Assembly (NCBI GenBank): GCA_028622995.1
Contig: JAJQJQ010000008.1
Span: forward strand, 6,820,001 to 6,884,000
Source: Panagrolaimus kolymaensis
Taxonomy: Eukaryota; Nematoda; Chromadorea; Rhabditida; Panagrolaimidae
DNA length: 64,000 bases
Direction: 5' to 3'
Part shown: piece after piece, positions 51,125-63,685 of the stretch
How the letters are laid out: each line of letters starts with the position of its first letter
Numbering within the stretch: the first letter of the stretch is position 1
Made by a program: the position numbers and the translations under genes
The notes under the pieces: model-generated
Told to the model about the DNA's origin: nothing
Databases searched by the model: none
What the model saw: the letters and a program-made list of their open reading frames with translations, nothing else

Positions 51125-54100
51125 TTATTGGGTAAATGTTACCATAAGTTCTTTAAATGGCATAAAGATAGCTATGCGAGCAAGTCTTCCATACTGTAAT
51201 ATCAGAAAAGTAAATATTTATTTATAAAAACAAGTAAACAAAAATCAACAATGAATAATAAAGATTAAATGATGAAGAATATGTTTGTTAGTCATCAATT
51301 ACCAAAAACAAAGATTCAGAATTTTGAGTCGGCATCAATCCCATAGGACAATCACTGAAGTCTTCGTCAGCCAGACCCCACTCTTTACCAGATTCTTCTT
51401 CATCAGCATTCGGATCATTAATAGCTGGAACAGCTGAAAAAAATCACATTATTGTTTTAATTTATGGAGAAAGAAACAATTTACATGTTTTCAAATTTTT
51501 TCCAATAAAGCTGAGATTTTTGGTAGATGCATCCAAACTTCGATCGAGAGTGTCACCAGAGCCATCAGTTTTACTAATTTTTAAATCGCGAGAACGTAGA
51601 TTAATTAAACGAACAAGTTGTTTGGTTTTCTTTTCACTGAAAATCTTGGTAACTTCAAAAACTTCTATTGCTCGGCAAGGACGAAAATCTTCAACGTGAG
51701 TTAGAATGCATTTAATAATTTGTCGCCATCGAGAAAGCTGATCACTTTTACTTTGAACATCTTTTTTCAGAGCCATTAACAGCATATCCAAAAATAAATC
51801 AACCCATCCAGCAAGTTGCTTTCGATAAAATAATGTTGTCGAAGTTTCATACATACATTTGATGCAAGCAAGAACAAGATTCATAAGTTGTCCATTATTA
51901 TTGATAACAGCAATCAATGGGCTCCAATATGCCTGTAATTCAGGTGGAATTTCCCAGATTCCTTCAGCTGAAATTAACAAAATTTCCCAAATCTCTTCAA
52001 CTAAAATAAACAAAACAATAAATATAAAATTTTAAAAAGCCCGAAATCGTATTCTTTACAACAAAATTAAATGAAAGGTTGTTAAAAGTAAAGGTAAAGA
52101 AAAATGTTAGATGAGAGGAATATACGACAATCCTCATAAACGGCAAAACCCTTTTTCTTAAATCTTACACCATTCCTCAAACCGTTCAGAGAAACGTTTT
52201 AAATAGATAGCACAATGTCACCTCTGTAACTTTAACTTTAACAATAAAAATCTTACTGTATTCACTTCCAAATCCAATTTTTTCCATTTTTTCTTCAGCA
52301 AGAGTTAAAACATCGGAAGATAAGAAAGCATTCATTGCGCTAAAATCATAACATTTATTACAGAAAACAAAAAGGAAGAATACTCACCCAGGACATTCTT
52401 TAATAAAAACATCGATTTCTACTATAGCTGGGAAATTTTTGAATTGAGATTTCTTTATAATAGCATTTGGTTTAGTATTTTTCCATTGAACATATTCACT
52501 AACGAGTTCATGAGCTCTTTGCTTTTGTTTAAGAATTAGAGTTTTATTCATTTCTTCTTCGAATGCCTTTTTTGGAATAGCCCATTTCATTCCTTCTTCA
52601 ATTGATTTACTCCAATATCTTTCCCAAACCCATTCTCGAAGATGATCAGATGCTTTCTTAAACATTTCAAAAGGTGGCATATGATTATGAGCAGCACGAT
52701 GACGAAGATTTACGATCCATTCAGGAATATCCATCTAAAATTTGATTTGAAGATGATGCATATCGTTGAAAGAAGTAATAAAACTAACAGTTGCAACAGC
52801 TGAAGCAATGGTGGAAACAGATTTCTGACTTTGACAAATTTCATTGATGTAATTAATGACCCTAAAAAATTTCATTTTATATTATTATTGCATTTCATCT
52901 TCTTTTTTCAAAAACATATTATTCAAAAAGTAACAAAGTTTTTGAAGGATTTGTCAATATATTTTTTTAGGGATGCCTTTCAACACTTCCAAATTGGGCC
53001 CATTTTCTCATCATCATTTATCTCTTTTTTATTTTACCCCATGTCGGCATACTTTTTTTCTTCTTGTCACTGAAAAAAACTTGTTGGAAAAGTCAACTTG
53101 AATTCCAGACTATTTCAATAACGAGAAGTGCGTACTCAACCAATCAAATTATTATGAACTAACAACTTTCAAAGAAAATACATATGTACACATAAAGAGG
53201 AGCCGTTCAAGAAGCCGAAGTGCTCTTCTTCATAAATTTAAGCGGCATTGCCAAAGGGAAAGGAAAGTAGGCAAATAAGAGGAGCCTCACGGGCATAACA
53301 TTTGCGCAAAAAAAAAATGAGGAGAAGCAACAAGTTCGTCAAGTTTTTCCTATATTTTTAAAATTTGTCAATGGTTCCTGGTTTGTCGGGAAGAGTGGTA
53401 AATTGGAAAAAAATAAAATAAAAAAAGACTATTATTGAATCATACATTTTCTTTTGAAACTTTAAATTTAGTGAATTTAAAAATTTCGAAAAAGTGGCTT
53501 CAAAAAAGAATGTAAAAATGTATATAAGCCGCATGCATCTCTTCCAATATTACTTATTTTATAAAATGTCAATTGACAATTCAGATCCTTCTCATCAAAA
53601 ATTTCCATCTTTTCTTTTTTTGCCCTCTTAAAACAATGCTTTAACGACATTTTCATGTTTTTTTTCTTCTTCTTTCCCCTTTGAAGCCATGCCATTTTTC
53701 CATTAAGTCTTTAAAAAAAGGCTTTTTGGCAGCTCATTCAAGCCCTAAACGAACACGAGAAAAAAAGTGACTATGAGATTTTATTCCAAGATAATAATGT
53801 TTTTCGGGTTTCCTTTAAAACAATAAAAAGCTTTTATAAAGTCAGTAGTTTTTTTAATCAAAATTTTTGAAAGCTTACATTTCTCAAACCTATGTTGTTT
53901 TAAGCTACCATAAACTTCATATTTGCAGTGTAAACGAATTATTATGAGTTAATTAATATTTTAACTAAAATGTTTAGCAGTTTTACAATTGCAGTGATTT
54001 TGAGTTTAACCGTAGCAAAAGGTAACAAAAAAGGATGAAAAGGAAAAATATAATGAGATTGTATTATAGTTTTCTCGATTACATGCTACGACTGCCGCGC

Positions 54101-54877
54101 TGATGATAGCACATGTAACGTTGGAGAATGTACTGGGGTTGTTTGTGTTAAAATGGAAACAGCAAATCTTGACAATGGTTTGTTTGTTTTTTAAAAAGCC
54201 AATCAATGCTTCGTTCTTTTAAATAAAAAGAGAATATGTGCCCAAAAAACATTTAGATCATTTGCCACCTAGCTTTGGAATACAAACAATATTTTAAAGA
54301 CTTAATTTTTTGTTTTCAGAGCGCAGAACCGTTCATAAAAGTTGCTCAGACGAGTATGAAGAAACTCAGTGTAAGCAAAGCACATTTGGCAGTAAAATGA
54401 TAATGCGATGCACGTGTGATATAGGAGCATTTTGTAATGGGGAAGAAGCTCTTGCTGCTGCTGGATTGCTTGCAAGTGATTCTAATTTAAATAATTTATC
54501 AACTTTAACTATACTTATAATAATTTTCTTTTATCGGCTTAACATAAATGCTTAAAACTTTTTAAAAAACTGACCTAACTATTACAGTGCTGTAATTGTT
54601 GACCAAAGTTTTGACAGCATAATCATCATGAAAATTTGTTTCATAATAAAGACGATCGACATGAATAAGATGATCAGTGATTTGAAAAATAACAGGTGTA
54701 TCACTTCCTTGGCGAGCTCGCCACATTGTTAAGATTTGCGCTGCTGGTATCAATTCTTGACCATGCTTTTGAAACAAATTCTGCACAATTTGCCATTCTC
54801 TCCTAAAATTCATAAGTTGTTGAAATGTTATTCAAATAAGACACTTACGAAGTAAATGGAACCAAAATCGAAGCCAT
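51125..54877 (-). CDS. LAS1: LAS1-like ribosome biogenesis endonuclease
   Basis: Eight exons (54877-54849, 54802-54575, 52861-52789, 52734-52388, 52339-52257, 52000-51485, 51433-51303, 51193-51125) join to 491 aa. The N-terminal LAS1 domain reads VPFTSREWQIVQNLFQKHGQ, ILTMWRARQGSDTPVIFQIT, then STVIVRVINYINEI and MDIPEWIVNLRHRAAHNHMP. The RHxxxH-type motif (LRHRAAH) is the HEPN nuclease active site of LAS1, which cuts ITS2 in pre-rRNA. Intron 2 is 1,713 bp and holds a complete gene on the other strand (53970-54555). The last exon is uncertain: without the final intron the reading frame stops at 51288 after VIDD. The ATG directly follows CTTCAG. Confidence 0.85.
53970..54555 (+). CDS. Ly6-like GPI-anchored small cysteine-rich protein (nested)
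   Basis: Exons 53970-54021, 54070-54177 and 54320-54555 encode 131 aa. It has a signal peptide (MFSSFTIAVILSLTVAKV) and a Ly6/uPAR-type cysteine pattern: CYDCRADDSTCNVGECTGVV, C (VCVKM), C (KSCSDE), C (TQCKQ), then MRCTCDIGAFCNG with the typical final C-C...CN. A hydrophobic C-terminus (LSTLTILIIIFFYRLNINA) suggests a GPI anchor. Such proteins act at the cell surface, for example as receptor modulators in nematode neurons; function here is unknown. The gene lies entirely within LAS1 intron 2 on the opposite strand; its stop is 19 bp from that intron's edge. Confidence 0.85.
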
Positions 54878-55022
54878 CTGAAGACAATAAAGAGTTTAAA
54901 AAAGAGGAAAGAAGGAAAAAGATAAGTAGAGAAAAAAACTCTAGGAAAAAACATTCCGATGATTGTGAAAGAAAAGCAAAAAATTTTATTCACATACAAA
55001 AACAAAACAAATAACTATTTTC

Positions 55023-56232
55023 CTAGTCTAAAATTATTTCGTCTTCTGGCACATCACCCGTAAGTTCCTTCATACTAAACATTTGACGTTGATTCTCTTG
55101 AATTTCAAGTCGCACATCCTCAACGCTTCGAGCTTTTGAAAGCCAATCATCTAAAAATTGTGATTTTAGTTACATATGAAAACAAGAAAATAAACCTACG
55201 CGGAGGTGATACACAAACAGGCATATAACAATAACATGACAGTTTACGATCAACAAAATATTCAGCACCATAATAGAATGTTAATTCGTGTCCAGGAAGA
55301 ATATCTCGACATGCAACGAGAATGACTCGAGGTAGCGGTGGAATTTTATTCTTCAATGGAATCGAAGGATAAGCAGCAATTTGAATAAGATTACCAAAAC
55401 ATGAATGATTTATAAAACGAGAAATATTTCCCACACGACAAGCATCAGTAAGAAAATGAAGATTGCGATTCTAAAATTCTGCGATGAATCACATGAAATT
55501 TTTTTAAATCAAAACACTTACATCCACGACTAGATCTTGTTGATAATTACTGCAAGGATAATCAGCCCCTTCCATTTGACGAAGAAATACTTGGCCAACA
55601 TATTCGATAACTGGCATACCTAAAATAAAAATCTTTTATGCTTTTTTGATAATTTATAACAAACCTATGGCAATTGGTTGTGCAGCAACAACTCCAAAAC
55701 CTTTAGAGCCCATATATTCAATTTCAAGCTTCTTTGCAGCCTTGCTATTCTTAATCAATTTTCTACCACATTTTCCTTGGCAATCGCAATGAGGACCACA
55801 TTCAACATAGAAGTTCTTATAAAAATTGTATTCTGCTGGCTCTAATACCATACGATTCTACAAAAATAAGTGGTAAATTATGATAAAATAAAGAAAAACA
55901 AACCTCAGAATCAAAAACAACGCTTGAATTCTTTTCACAATTACAATCAGCACCACATGAATACATTAAATTCGGATCAAAATGACAAGCGCATCCCATA
56001 GGTTTATAATTTTCTCTTTTTACTTCCTCATGCGCCAGCTTTGACAAGTGACTCTTTACGATATAGTTAAAAGGTCTGAAACAATAAAACGATTTGATGT
56101 TTGATAAAGTTAATAGAATTCTTACTGAGGCTCTTGATCATTGATATTGTTAATGACAGGAACATCATAATTTTCACGGCCTCTAGCAATATCTTCCGTA
56201 ACAATTTTGCGATCCCTTCCTTCCGATGCCAT
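55023..56232 (-). CDS. SET-domain histone lysine methyltransferase
   Basis: Six exons (56232-56126, 56075-55904, 55857-55665, 55619-55522, 55470-55200, 55150-55023) encode 322 aa. A cysteine-rich pre-SET region (about 60-120) reads MGCACHFDPNLMYSCGADCN, then ECGPHCDCQGKCGRK. The SET domain has GSKGFGVVAAQPIAIGMPVI and EYVGQVF, the catalytic NISRFINHSC and ELTFYYGAEYF. A post-SET CYC...C follows. The zinc-binding and SAM/lysine-site motifs are intact, so activity is likely. NHSC is followed by FGN instead of the usual DPN, and FYYG replaces FDYG. The pre-SET spacing fits the SUV39/G9a or ASH1/SET2-type families; I cannot choose. The stop is 146 bp from the LAS1 start. Confidence 0.85.
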
Positions 56233-56511
56233 TTGTTTTTCCTTTAGCTTAATGATGAAGAAAAAAAAGTGTTGAAGCAGTTTTGAAAGTAAAAACGCAT
56301 TTTTTGTAAATCCAAAAAATTCGTTAAAGTTTTTTCTCAAATCTTTTCAACAATGAACCTTTCACCAAATTTGCGGGTCCTTTGAAAATTGTAAAAGGTA
56401 TTTTTTGATCAAAAAAATCTCGTGAGAGCTAACTACTAGCTAGCTTACTCGAAATTAAACCAATCGATTGATCCTCAGCTTTGTTTATGTTTTTTTTTGA
56501 AATAAAGGATA

Positions 56512-59204
56512 ATGTGGGATTTTGAGGTTAAAAGTTTTCTTTTGCTTCTGTAATTTCCATCATGTTTTATTTTAGTTTATTAACGAATCGTATGTAAATA
56601 AAGCTACTTTGAGTCCAGAAGAATTAGATGCATCTTTAGAGGGGCATTCACATTGTGAATCATGTTTTAATTTAAGTTGCACTAATATTGATATTTGTTG
56701 CATTAAAGTATGTGGCTACTGTAAAATTAAGTTACATGCTTGCAAAGTTGAAGATCATGAACATATTTGCACAAAGGTTTGTTCCTTTTTATTAATTTGT
56801 AATTTTGCTCTCATTTTTTAATCAACACTAGTGTATTTCTAAAGCTACTTACACGAGACAAAAAAATCAATTGTGTTAATGTTATGCTATCATAACTTTG
56901 TTAATGTTACGGATATCAAAGCGACCATATTTTCTTTATTTTCCAAAAAATCATTTGATAATGCAATTTTAGGCTTTCTCCCCTTGTATCAATGCTGAAT
57001 ACGGTTGCTCAGAAATTCTAAGAAATGATCTTCGAGGTTTTCATTTATCAAAATGCCCGGCTTCTGCGCTAGTTTGCAATCTTCAATGGAATCGAGAAAT
57101 AATTGGAAAGCAAGCTAAACGAAGAATGAAGCAAGTGGCAAGGGATATTCGAAAACAAATGTTGGATATTAAATTGAAGAAAAATGAGGTGGACGAATTG
57201 GATGTTTTTGCTTCAATTGATGACCAAGTAAACTCTAAAAATCAAAAATTTCTTAGATTAAAATATTTATTTTAGCGTGAAATATTAGAATCATATCGAA
57301 CTTCTCGACAATCAAGAGTTTCTCAACGAACTCCTTGTACACCAGCAAATCCCGTTTTGCCTTTAAGATTTTACGATAAAATGAAAATTTATCCAGAGGA
57401 AGATAGCAGCGATGAGGAAAAATTCAAGGAGGTTTGTTGGTCATTGTTATAGGAAAATTATGATGAATGCAATATTGCCATACAAAAATTCTATGATAGA
57501 AATAGCAAAAGTAAAAAAAAATTTCTTGATTGTTTTTAGGAGCAGGAAAGAAAAAAGAAAAAGCAGCCTTTTGCTGATTGTTATATTTGTAAATTGGAAC
57601 CTGGAATGCAACATCTTCATGTTCTTGGAAATATGAATGCTAAAAAAGACGCAAATGGACAAGAAACTGAAGTTCCCGATCTCGATAAAACTCTTTCCCT
57701 TGTGGTTCCAAAATTTTATCAAAAACGAAATCTTTTTGTAAAATTGAGTGAAGCTCGAATGCCTGATTATCATCGAAAAGCATTTCAATATACATGGACT
57801 CGAGAAATGCATACTTTTACATGCACAGCCGTCATGCGTCGAGATGAAGTTGCTTCACATTGGAAATATCACACTGATTTGCTTCAAGTCATTGATGGAG
57901 GAATTATTAAACGTTGCCCATCATCGATGAATGGATGTGACTTTTATGTTTTACATTTAATTCCTAAAGAAGGTGGAAGAATTAAGTGAGTGCTGTTTAT
58001 TTATTTATTGCCTATAATTACGTTAGAAACTTTCTCAACTTTTTTTTGTGAAAGTAAAGTTAATTTAATAATGGCAAATGTTAAATTATGAAAGAAAAAC
58101 AGAACTTATGTATGACATTTGGATTGAAAAACAACGTCATTTTTAAATGTGTTGTTTAAAAAATAACTTCTTTTTTGTTGTTGAGTGTTTGGGTCATTAC
58201 TAAAAGGCGGTCCGGTCCGCGGTCCGGTCCAACTTACTAAAAGGCGGTCCGGTCCGAACAACATGGGGTACCAAGCAATTTTTTTTGAAAAATTTTTATT
58301 TTAGAATATGAATATTTTGGCTATGGAGATTATAACCCTTCCATCAAAAAAATAGCCCACAACGCATATTTATAAAGATAGAAATTTTATTTTTTGATGC
58401 AAGCATTTACGGCTATTTTTGATGGAAGGGTTATAATCTCCATAGCCAAAATATTCATATTCTAAAATAAAAATTTTTCAAAAAAAATTGCTTGGTACCC
58501 CATGTTGTTCGGACCGGACCGCCTTTTAGTAAGTTGGACCGGACCGCGGACCGGACCGCTTTTTAGTAATGACCGAGTGTTTGCAAGAAAAATTAAAGGT
58601 AGAATGTTGAAGTTGTAGAACTTAAAATTAGGAAATAGCTTCGTGGAAAAGTTTTGTTGCTAAAAATATTATACCTCTTTAGGTATGATGAAATTACGAG
58701 ATTATTTGTTTATGAACCTATGCCAGAAATGAATCCATTTCCTAGTGATTCAGAACCGAGTGATCTTGGAGTAATTCCAGATCCTCACATCCTTCGTTTG
58801 CTTTTACCATATCTTGATACAACTTCAGTTAGAACTTTGTCAGCTGTTAATTCAACTTTTTGTTCTCTCGTTCGTGACCTCATCCATTCTCGAACTTTGG
58901 CTTCAATTAAATGGGTCAAAGAAGGCAAAATGAAATGGATTCCCGAGTCAATCGTTTGTTTATTTTTTTCTTAATTTTTAAAAGTGCAATATTTTTATTT
59001 TAGGAGCGTTGTTTTTCAAATATTCCATCAGTTGCAACTTTGATTCCAAATGTAGCATCCAATAGTGCTATGGCTCAACACATTCACGATTGTTCATTCT
59101 GTGAAAAAGTTGAACATAGTCGAAATCCTTCTTTGATTAAATCAATGGGAGATATTTTTAAAGCTTTCCTTGAAGCTGAAAGGCTCAAGCTCAAATTAGA
59201 ATAA
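56512..59204 (+). CDS. FBXO30/FBXO40-like F-box protein
   Basis: Seven exons (56512-56526, 56576-56776, 56973-57227, 57276-57431, 57540-57985, 58683-58953, 59004-59204) encode 514 aa. The N-terminus is a TRAF-type zinc-finger region: HSHCESCFNLSCTNIDICC, CGYCKIKLHACKVEDHEHIC, CINAEYGCSEILRNDLRGFH and LSKCPASALVCNLQWNRE, the arrangement of FBXO30 and FBXO40. A central domain (RKAFQYTWTREMHTFTCTAV) follows. A C-terminal F-box (IPDPHILRLLLPYLDTTSVR, then LSAVNSTFCSLVRDL) should bind SKP1 in an SCF ubiquitin ligase. The first exon (five residues, MWDFE) is inferred from a GTTAAA donor and is the least certain part. Intron 5 (57986-58682) holds a foldback transposon. Confidence 0.85.
58183..58583. 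mobile_element. Foldback element with long inverted repeats and 9-bp target duplication (MULE-like)
   Basis: A 383-bp element (58192-58574) has inverted arms of about 160 bp (58192-58352 and 58411-58574), nearly identical, around a 58-bp centre. Ends are GGTCATTACTAAAAGGCGGT and its complement. It is flanked by exact GAGTGTTTG repeats (58183-58191 and 58575-58583). A 9-bp duplication with long inverted repeats is typical of Mutator-like elements. It carries tandem GGTCCGGTCCG units near each end, no coding capacity, and lies in intron 5 of the F-box gene. Confidence 0.85.
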
Positions 59205-59748
59205 AAATAAAGAGGAAGAAAATGGGATGATACCACCAAATTAATAAATAAAAACGGGGGCGGCTTGTAATATTTTATTAGGCTTTATACATATTTGTTG
59301 TTAATGAAAAATTAATAATAAGGGTAATAAGATTGATTATTATTTGTAATTTTAGTATGTGTAAATAATAAATTTGATAAGATATAATGTAATAAAAAAA
59401 ATAGTTGAGTTGCACGAAACTTTTATCATCAATGTGTTGCAACCAAAAATTGTCAAACTAATTTTTGACTGTTTTTCTTTCAACGAAGTCATAATTAATG
59501 CAATGGTATATGTTAGCCATATAGTCATAATGAAACTACTGTAATCACAAAAAATATTGAAATGCCAAAAGGATAAACTTTTTCTCCATGTTAAAATAAT
59601 TGATTTTCTATTTTCTACTATTTACTAAATTTACTGTTAATTTATTTTAAGATTTTGAGGCACATAATAAACTGAATGTGAAAAAAAGAAATAACAAAAA
59701 TAAAATTTATTATAAAAATAAAGTTATAAAAAAAGTGAACCAATTTTA

Positions 59749-60465
59749 TTAAAGGGATGTGGTACTATGTTGTCGATTAATATTATTATTTTCCAATTCA
59801 GATGATTCAAGCAATGATTGGATTTGTCGCAAAAGTAATGCTTGTTCTTCCCGATTATCTGGATAATTATTCAACATGGAATATGCTAGGGAATCCTAAA
59901 ATGAAAATTGTCATATTAATCAAAGCGAACTAAATTCAAAAGGATAATGTAAGATATGTTATTTATAGGAATGCAAGAATAAGAATACATGTTATATGTT
60001 TGGTTTAACTGATTCTGGGTTGTGAAGGTTTATTTCATCGACTTTTATAAATGACCAAAAAAACGGTTCGAAATAAGTTCGAAAAAATCATTTGGAGTTG
60101 GAAGCTTCAGACTTAAATGAATAAATCTTTGTCCAAGCTTTTTAAAGCAAAGGTCATTATAGTCATCATTTTTTTAATTATAAAAAAAGGTTTAGGTCAA
60201 AAGAAAGTCGGAAATATCTTTGCATCTTTTTGGTTAGCTCAACTCACCAATGGAACATCAGGATTAAGTAATTCTACAACGTCATTAGGTCTTTGACGAG
60301 CAAAGGCTCCTGATCGACCTGAACGAAATAAAGCACCTCGAATAGCCTCCGATGGAAATATAAAAGCAATGATCACAACTAAAAAAATACCTTTGAAACA
60401 TTGTTAGTTTAAAAATAAATATACTTACTGAAGGCAACAATTGAACTACAGTAAATTTTTGGCAT
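59749..60465 (-). CDS. Small secreted-peptide precursor (candidate neuropeptide)
   Basis: Three short exons (60465-60429, 60378-60248, 59895-59749) sum to 315 nt and encode 104 aa, all at clean splice sites. The start MPKIYCSSIVAFIVIIAFIF followed by PSEA is a good signal peptide. The mature part begins IRGALFRSGRSGAFARQRP, with basic residues that could be processing sites and a Gly-Arg that could give an amidated end, then NDVVELLNPDVPLDSLAYSM and a Gln/Leu-rich helix ending STTSL. No cysteines remain after the signal. I do not recognise a named peptide family; the prediction as a peptide precursor is inference. The 352-bp second intron is longer than most here. Confidence 0.6.
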
Positions 60466-63400
60466 CCTTTTTGTTGTTGTCTGAATTAAGATGTAAAAAA
60501 TATCCAAGCGTGCAAAGAAGGGAATGGAAAGCTTCAATTGAATTCAATACTTTCTTATATTTTTTCTTGCTTGTTTCTTTTGGTGTTAACTCCGCCTTCT
60601 TCGTGTTCTTCTTGTAAATTTACGGCGTCATTTGCCATACTAATAAAATTCAAAGAATTAAACAAATGCCACTTTTTTGTCAAGGGCATATTTGCCATTA
60701 TGTAACAATCAAATAATCGCCTCCACCACATCTTTACCCTTTTTTTTACAACCCGCGTTAATTTTATTTTAAAATCAAAAAATTTAATTAAAAGTCTTTT
60801 GGTAAAGCAAAATTTATTTAACCTTTATATATATAAAATCATACTGTAAACACCATTTTAGAAAGAATTTGATTATTGCAAGTTAATAGTCGTAGCACTA
60901 GTAAGTTCTCAGCACAACAAAAAAATATTTTAAACGCTCTCTGAAAGCTCAAGGTTATGAAGAAGAAAGCTTACCAGGACAAAATTCAACAAATGATAAC
61001 TTACATAGAAATTTAGTGAAAGTGTGAAAGCTTTAAACGACGCTTTGAAGCAGTAAACATTGTAAGCATTAAACTTTTGTATTATTACAAAATCATTAAC
61101 TGAAAAAATCGTTCTTTTTCTATGTAAATCGATAACTTAATAATAACTTTTAATTATTTCATTTAAGCGTATAAATTATTTTATTTAATGACCTCGATAA
61201 AACGCGGTTTGTTTCGATGATGTAACACATTTGAAAAAATTAAAGTAAAACTGCGTCAAAGTAATCCATATATATTTCATCAATAACGAGAAACAACAAA
61301 TAAACAAAAATGTGAGGTAGATAGATAATGAAAAAATATGAGTAATAAGATTTTCATTGTATTCGGTTTGGCTTTGATAAACTCTATAAATATATTGAGA
61401 CAAACAATAATCGGGGAGTAAAAACAATGGGGAATCCTGTAATCCGGAGCTGTATTTGTTTAAAGACGTCTGAAAGATGAAAGAAAAAAAGATTCGACTA
61501 ATACTTTAGTCGCTTGTTTTTTAGAATTTAAAAAAATAAAGATAATTTTACAATGTCATCTAATTTTTTTGAGCTATGGAATATTTTTTTGTTATTGAAC
61601 ATAAGCTTGTTCTGGTTTTCTCGATTAATTTGTTTTAGAGATTTTTGATATTATTGGTAATATTACCACTAAAGCATTGTGAAAGTAGCTAGCTTAACAT
61701 ATGGCTCCAATTCTATCTAAAATTTATTTAGTCCTTTAAACTTTAGCAAATCTCCTTCCTTTTCACTGCTTCTTATTTGTTTGAACATTCGTTATTCTTC
61801 GATCCGCTGGCGCTAATAATAGTAATTTTATATTTTTTATTTTCAACAAAAGATATTTTTTTCCTTGCTTATTTCTTTCAGTTTACAATTCAACGGCCGT
61901 CGATGTTTGCGTTTTTTGCGGAAGAGACGAGAAGAGGTTACGCAACTCATCATCTTCTTTTTTTTATATTTTGCTTCAGAAAAATAAAATCCGGTTTATT
62001 TATTTTTTCGTATTTTTGCTTTTGCTTTTGCTTTTCTTTTTTTTTGTGAGATCCTTAACTTTTAACTTTTTAAATTTTATAATCTTTAATTTCGTTTGAT
62101 AACATTCAAAATAGCAAGGGGAGTATGCAGCCAAAAAAGTGCAACCATATTGTTATAATTGAATGTAAAAAACAATGACGAAAAAATAGTAAAAACAATG
62201 GCATTTGAATATTTAATCATAGTCGTCGTCTGCGCTTTGTTCAATTTGTCAAGTTGAAAATAACTTTAATTTATCAAGAGGAAAGAAAGTAATAATAAAA
62301 TGCGTGTGATATTTTAGAAACATTGCGCATCTTTGAAATTCATGTAAAAGGAATTCCTTTTTTTTAATCAACCTTTAAAGAACAAAATCTTACATAACTT
62401 TATGACTGACCAAAAGCTTTATAGCTTCTTTCAAGTTAATAGATAAAGTTCAAACATTAATTAGTTCATTTGTTTTCAACACTTTTGTAATCAAAATTCA
62501 AGTTCTTCAAAACCAATGTCACTTCATAGAAAAGTTTTTTAAAAGTTATTGTCATTCTTGCAAAATTTTATTTGGGGTATAAAAAAAAACAATTTCAAAA
62601 ATTTTAAAGATTGAATAATATTGACTCAAGAAATTGAAAGAATCTTTTGCTTTGAATGTTAGCTTTCGACCAAATTTCAATATAAAAAAATGTGGCATTG
62701 ATTCGAAACTTGAGTTATGTCGTTGTTAAGTCAATATAACACACTGCATTGACATTGAATCTTTTACTTCCAGGTAAAAATGTTAGAAAAATTTAGCTAC
62801 AAAGGTGGCTTTAAAAATCTAAACATGCTTTCCAAGTGTATTAATTCAAACACAAAAAGGGAATGAAATGTTTTAAGGGAATCATAATATTGAAAATATG
62901 GAACAAAACTCAAACTTTTGTTGCATTCAAGAAAGCTTTCAGTGAAGATAAAGATTTTACACAAATTATCAAACCACATCCATCGTTACTTCAAATTGCT
63001 GTTAGCTCATATTTACCAAACTAAATTACTCATCCATTTCCTCCCTCAAATCATCATCATATTGTAAATCATAATGTTTTATTGTCAAATAATACTTTCC
63101 AAAAAATTTTTTTTTTTTTTTGCAACATTTTTCGTGTCATTTTATTTTTCAAAGCTTAGAAATAAGCAATAATAAAAAAAGTTATTGAATTTGTTTGCTC
63201 AGCGTAGGATGTTTCGTATCTTCGAGAAAAGCAAAAATCGTCGTCTATGAACGAGAGAAAGAGAAAAGAGATTTCCTCAAGTTCATTAGAGAGATAGATG
63301 GTTGAGGATCTTCCCCTTCTTTATTGTCATTTTGACAGACAGTTCACTAAAATGAAAGGAAAGAAGCACACCTTCATCTTCTTCCGGAGCCACTTAAAAA

Positions 63401-63685
63401 AATATGGAAAGAAAGAAAAAAACAGCGTTGAATAATATTTAAAGGTGGAATATACCTTTCTATTTTATTCAATTCTCTCTCACCCGGTTCTTAGTGTTTT
63501 GTTGTCTAATTTTAAAGTTGCTCAACCAACAGCATCCACGGATTTTTGACGGACGGATACACCCACTCGAAAAGAAGGAAAAGCTTTATTCTTGAGGACG
63601 TGGTTTCCGTCTTCTTCGCTTTTGTATTATTTTTTTTTTTTCATTCAGTCGGGATTTTTCTTTAAGCTTGGTTGTTTGTGAATAG
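60466..63685. other. Gene-free AT-rich interval
   Basis: No exon chain recognised. The last few hundred bases, with CT-rich tracts, are the likely 5' region of the gene that begins at 63686. Confidence 0.5.

Noticed and set aside
53477..53695. 72-residue minus-strand frame considered as the LAS1 N-terminus
   Set aside because: Lys-rich and unlike LAS1; the true N-terminal exons were found at 54575-54877 with a matching phase.
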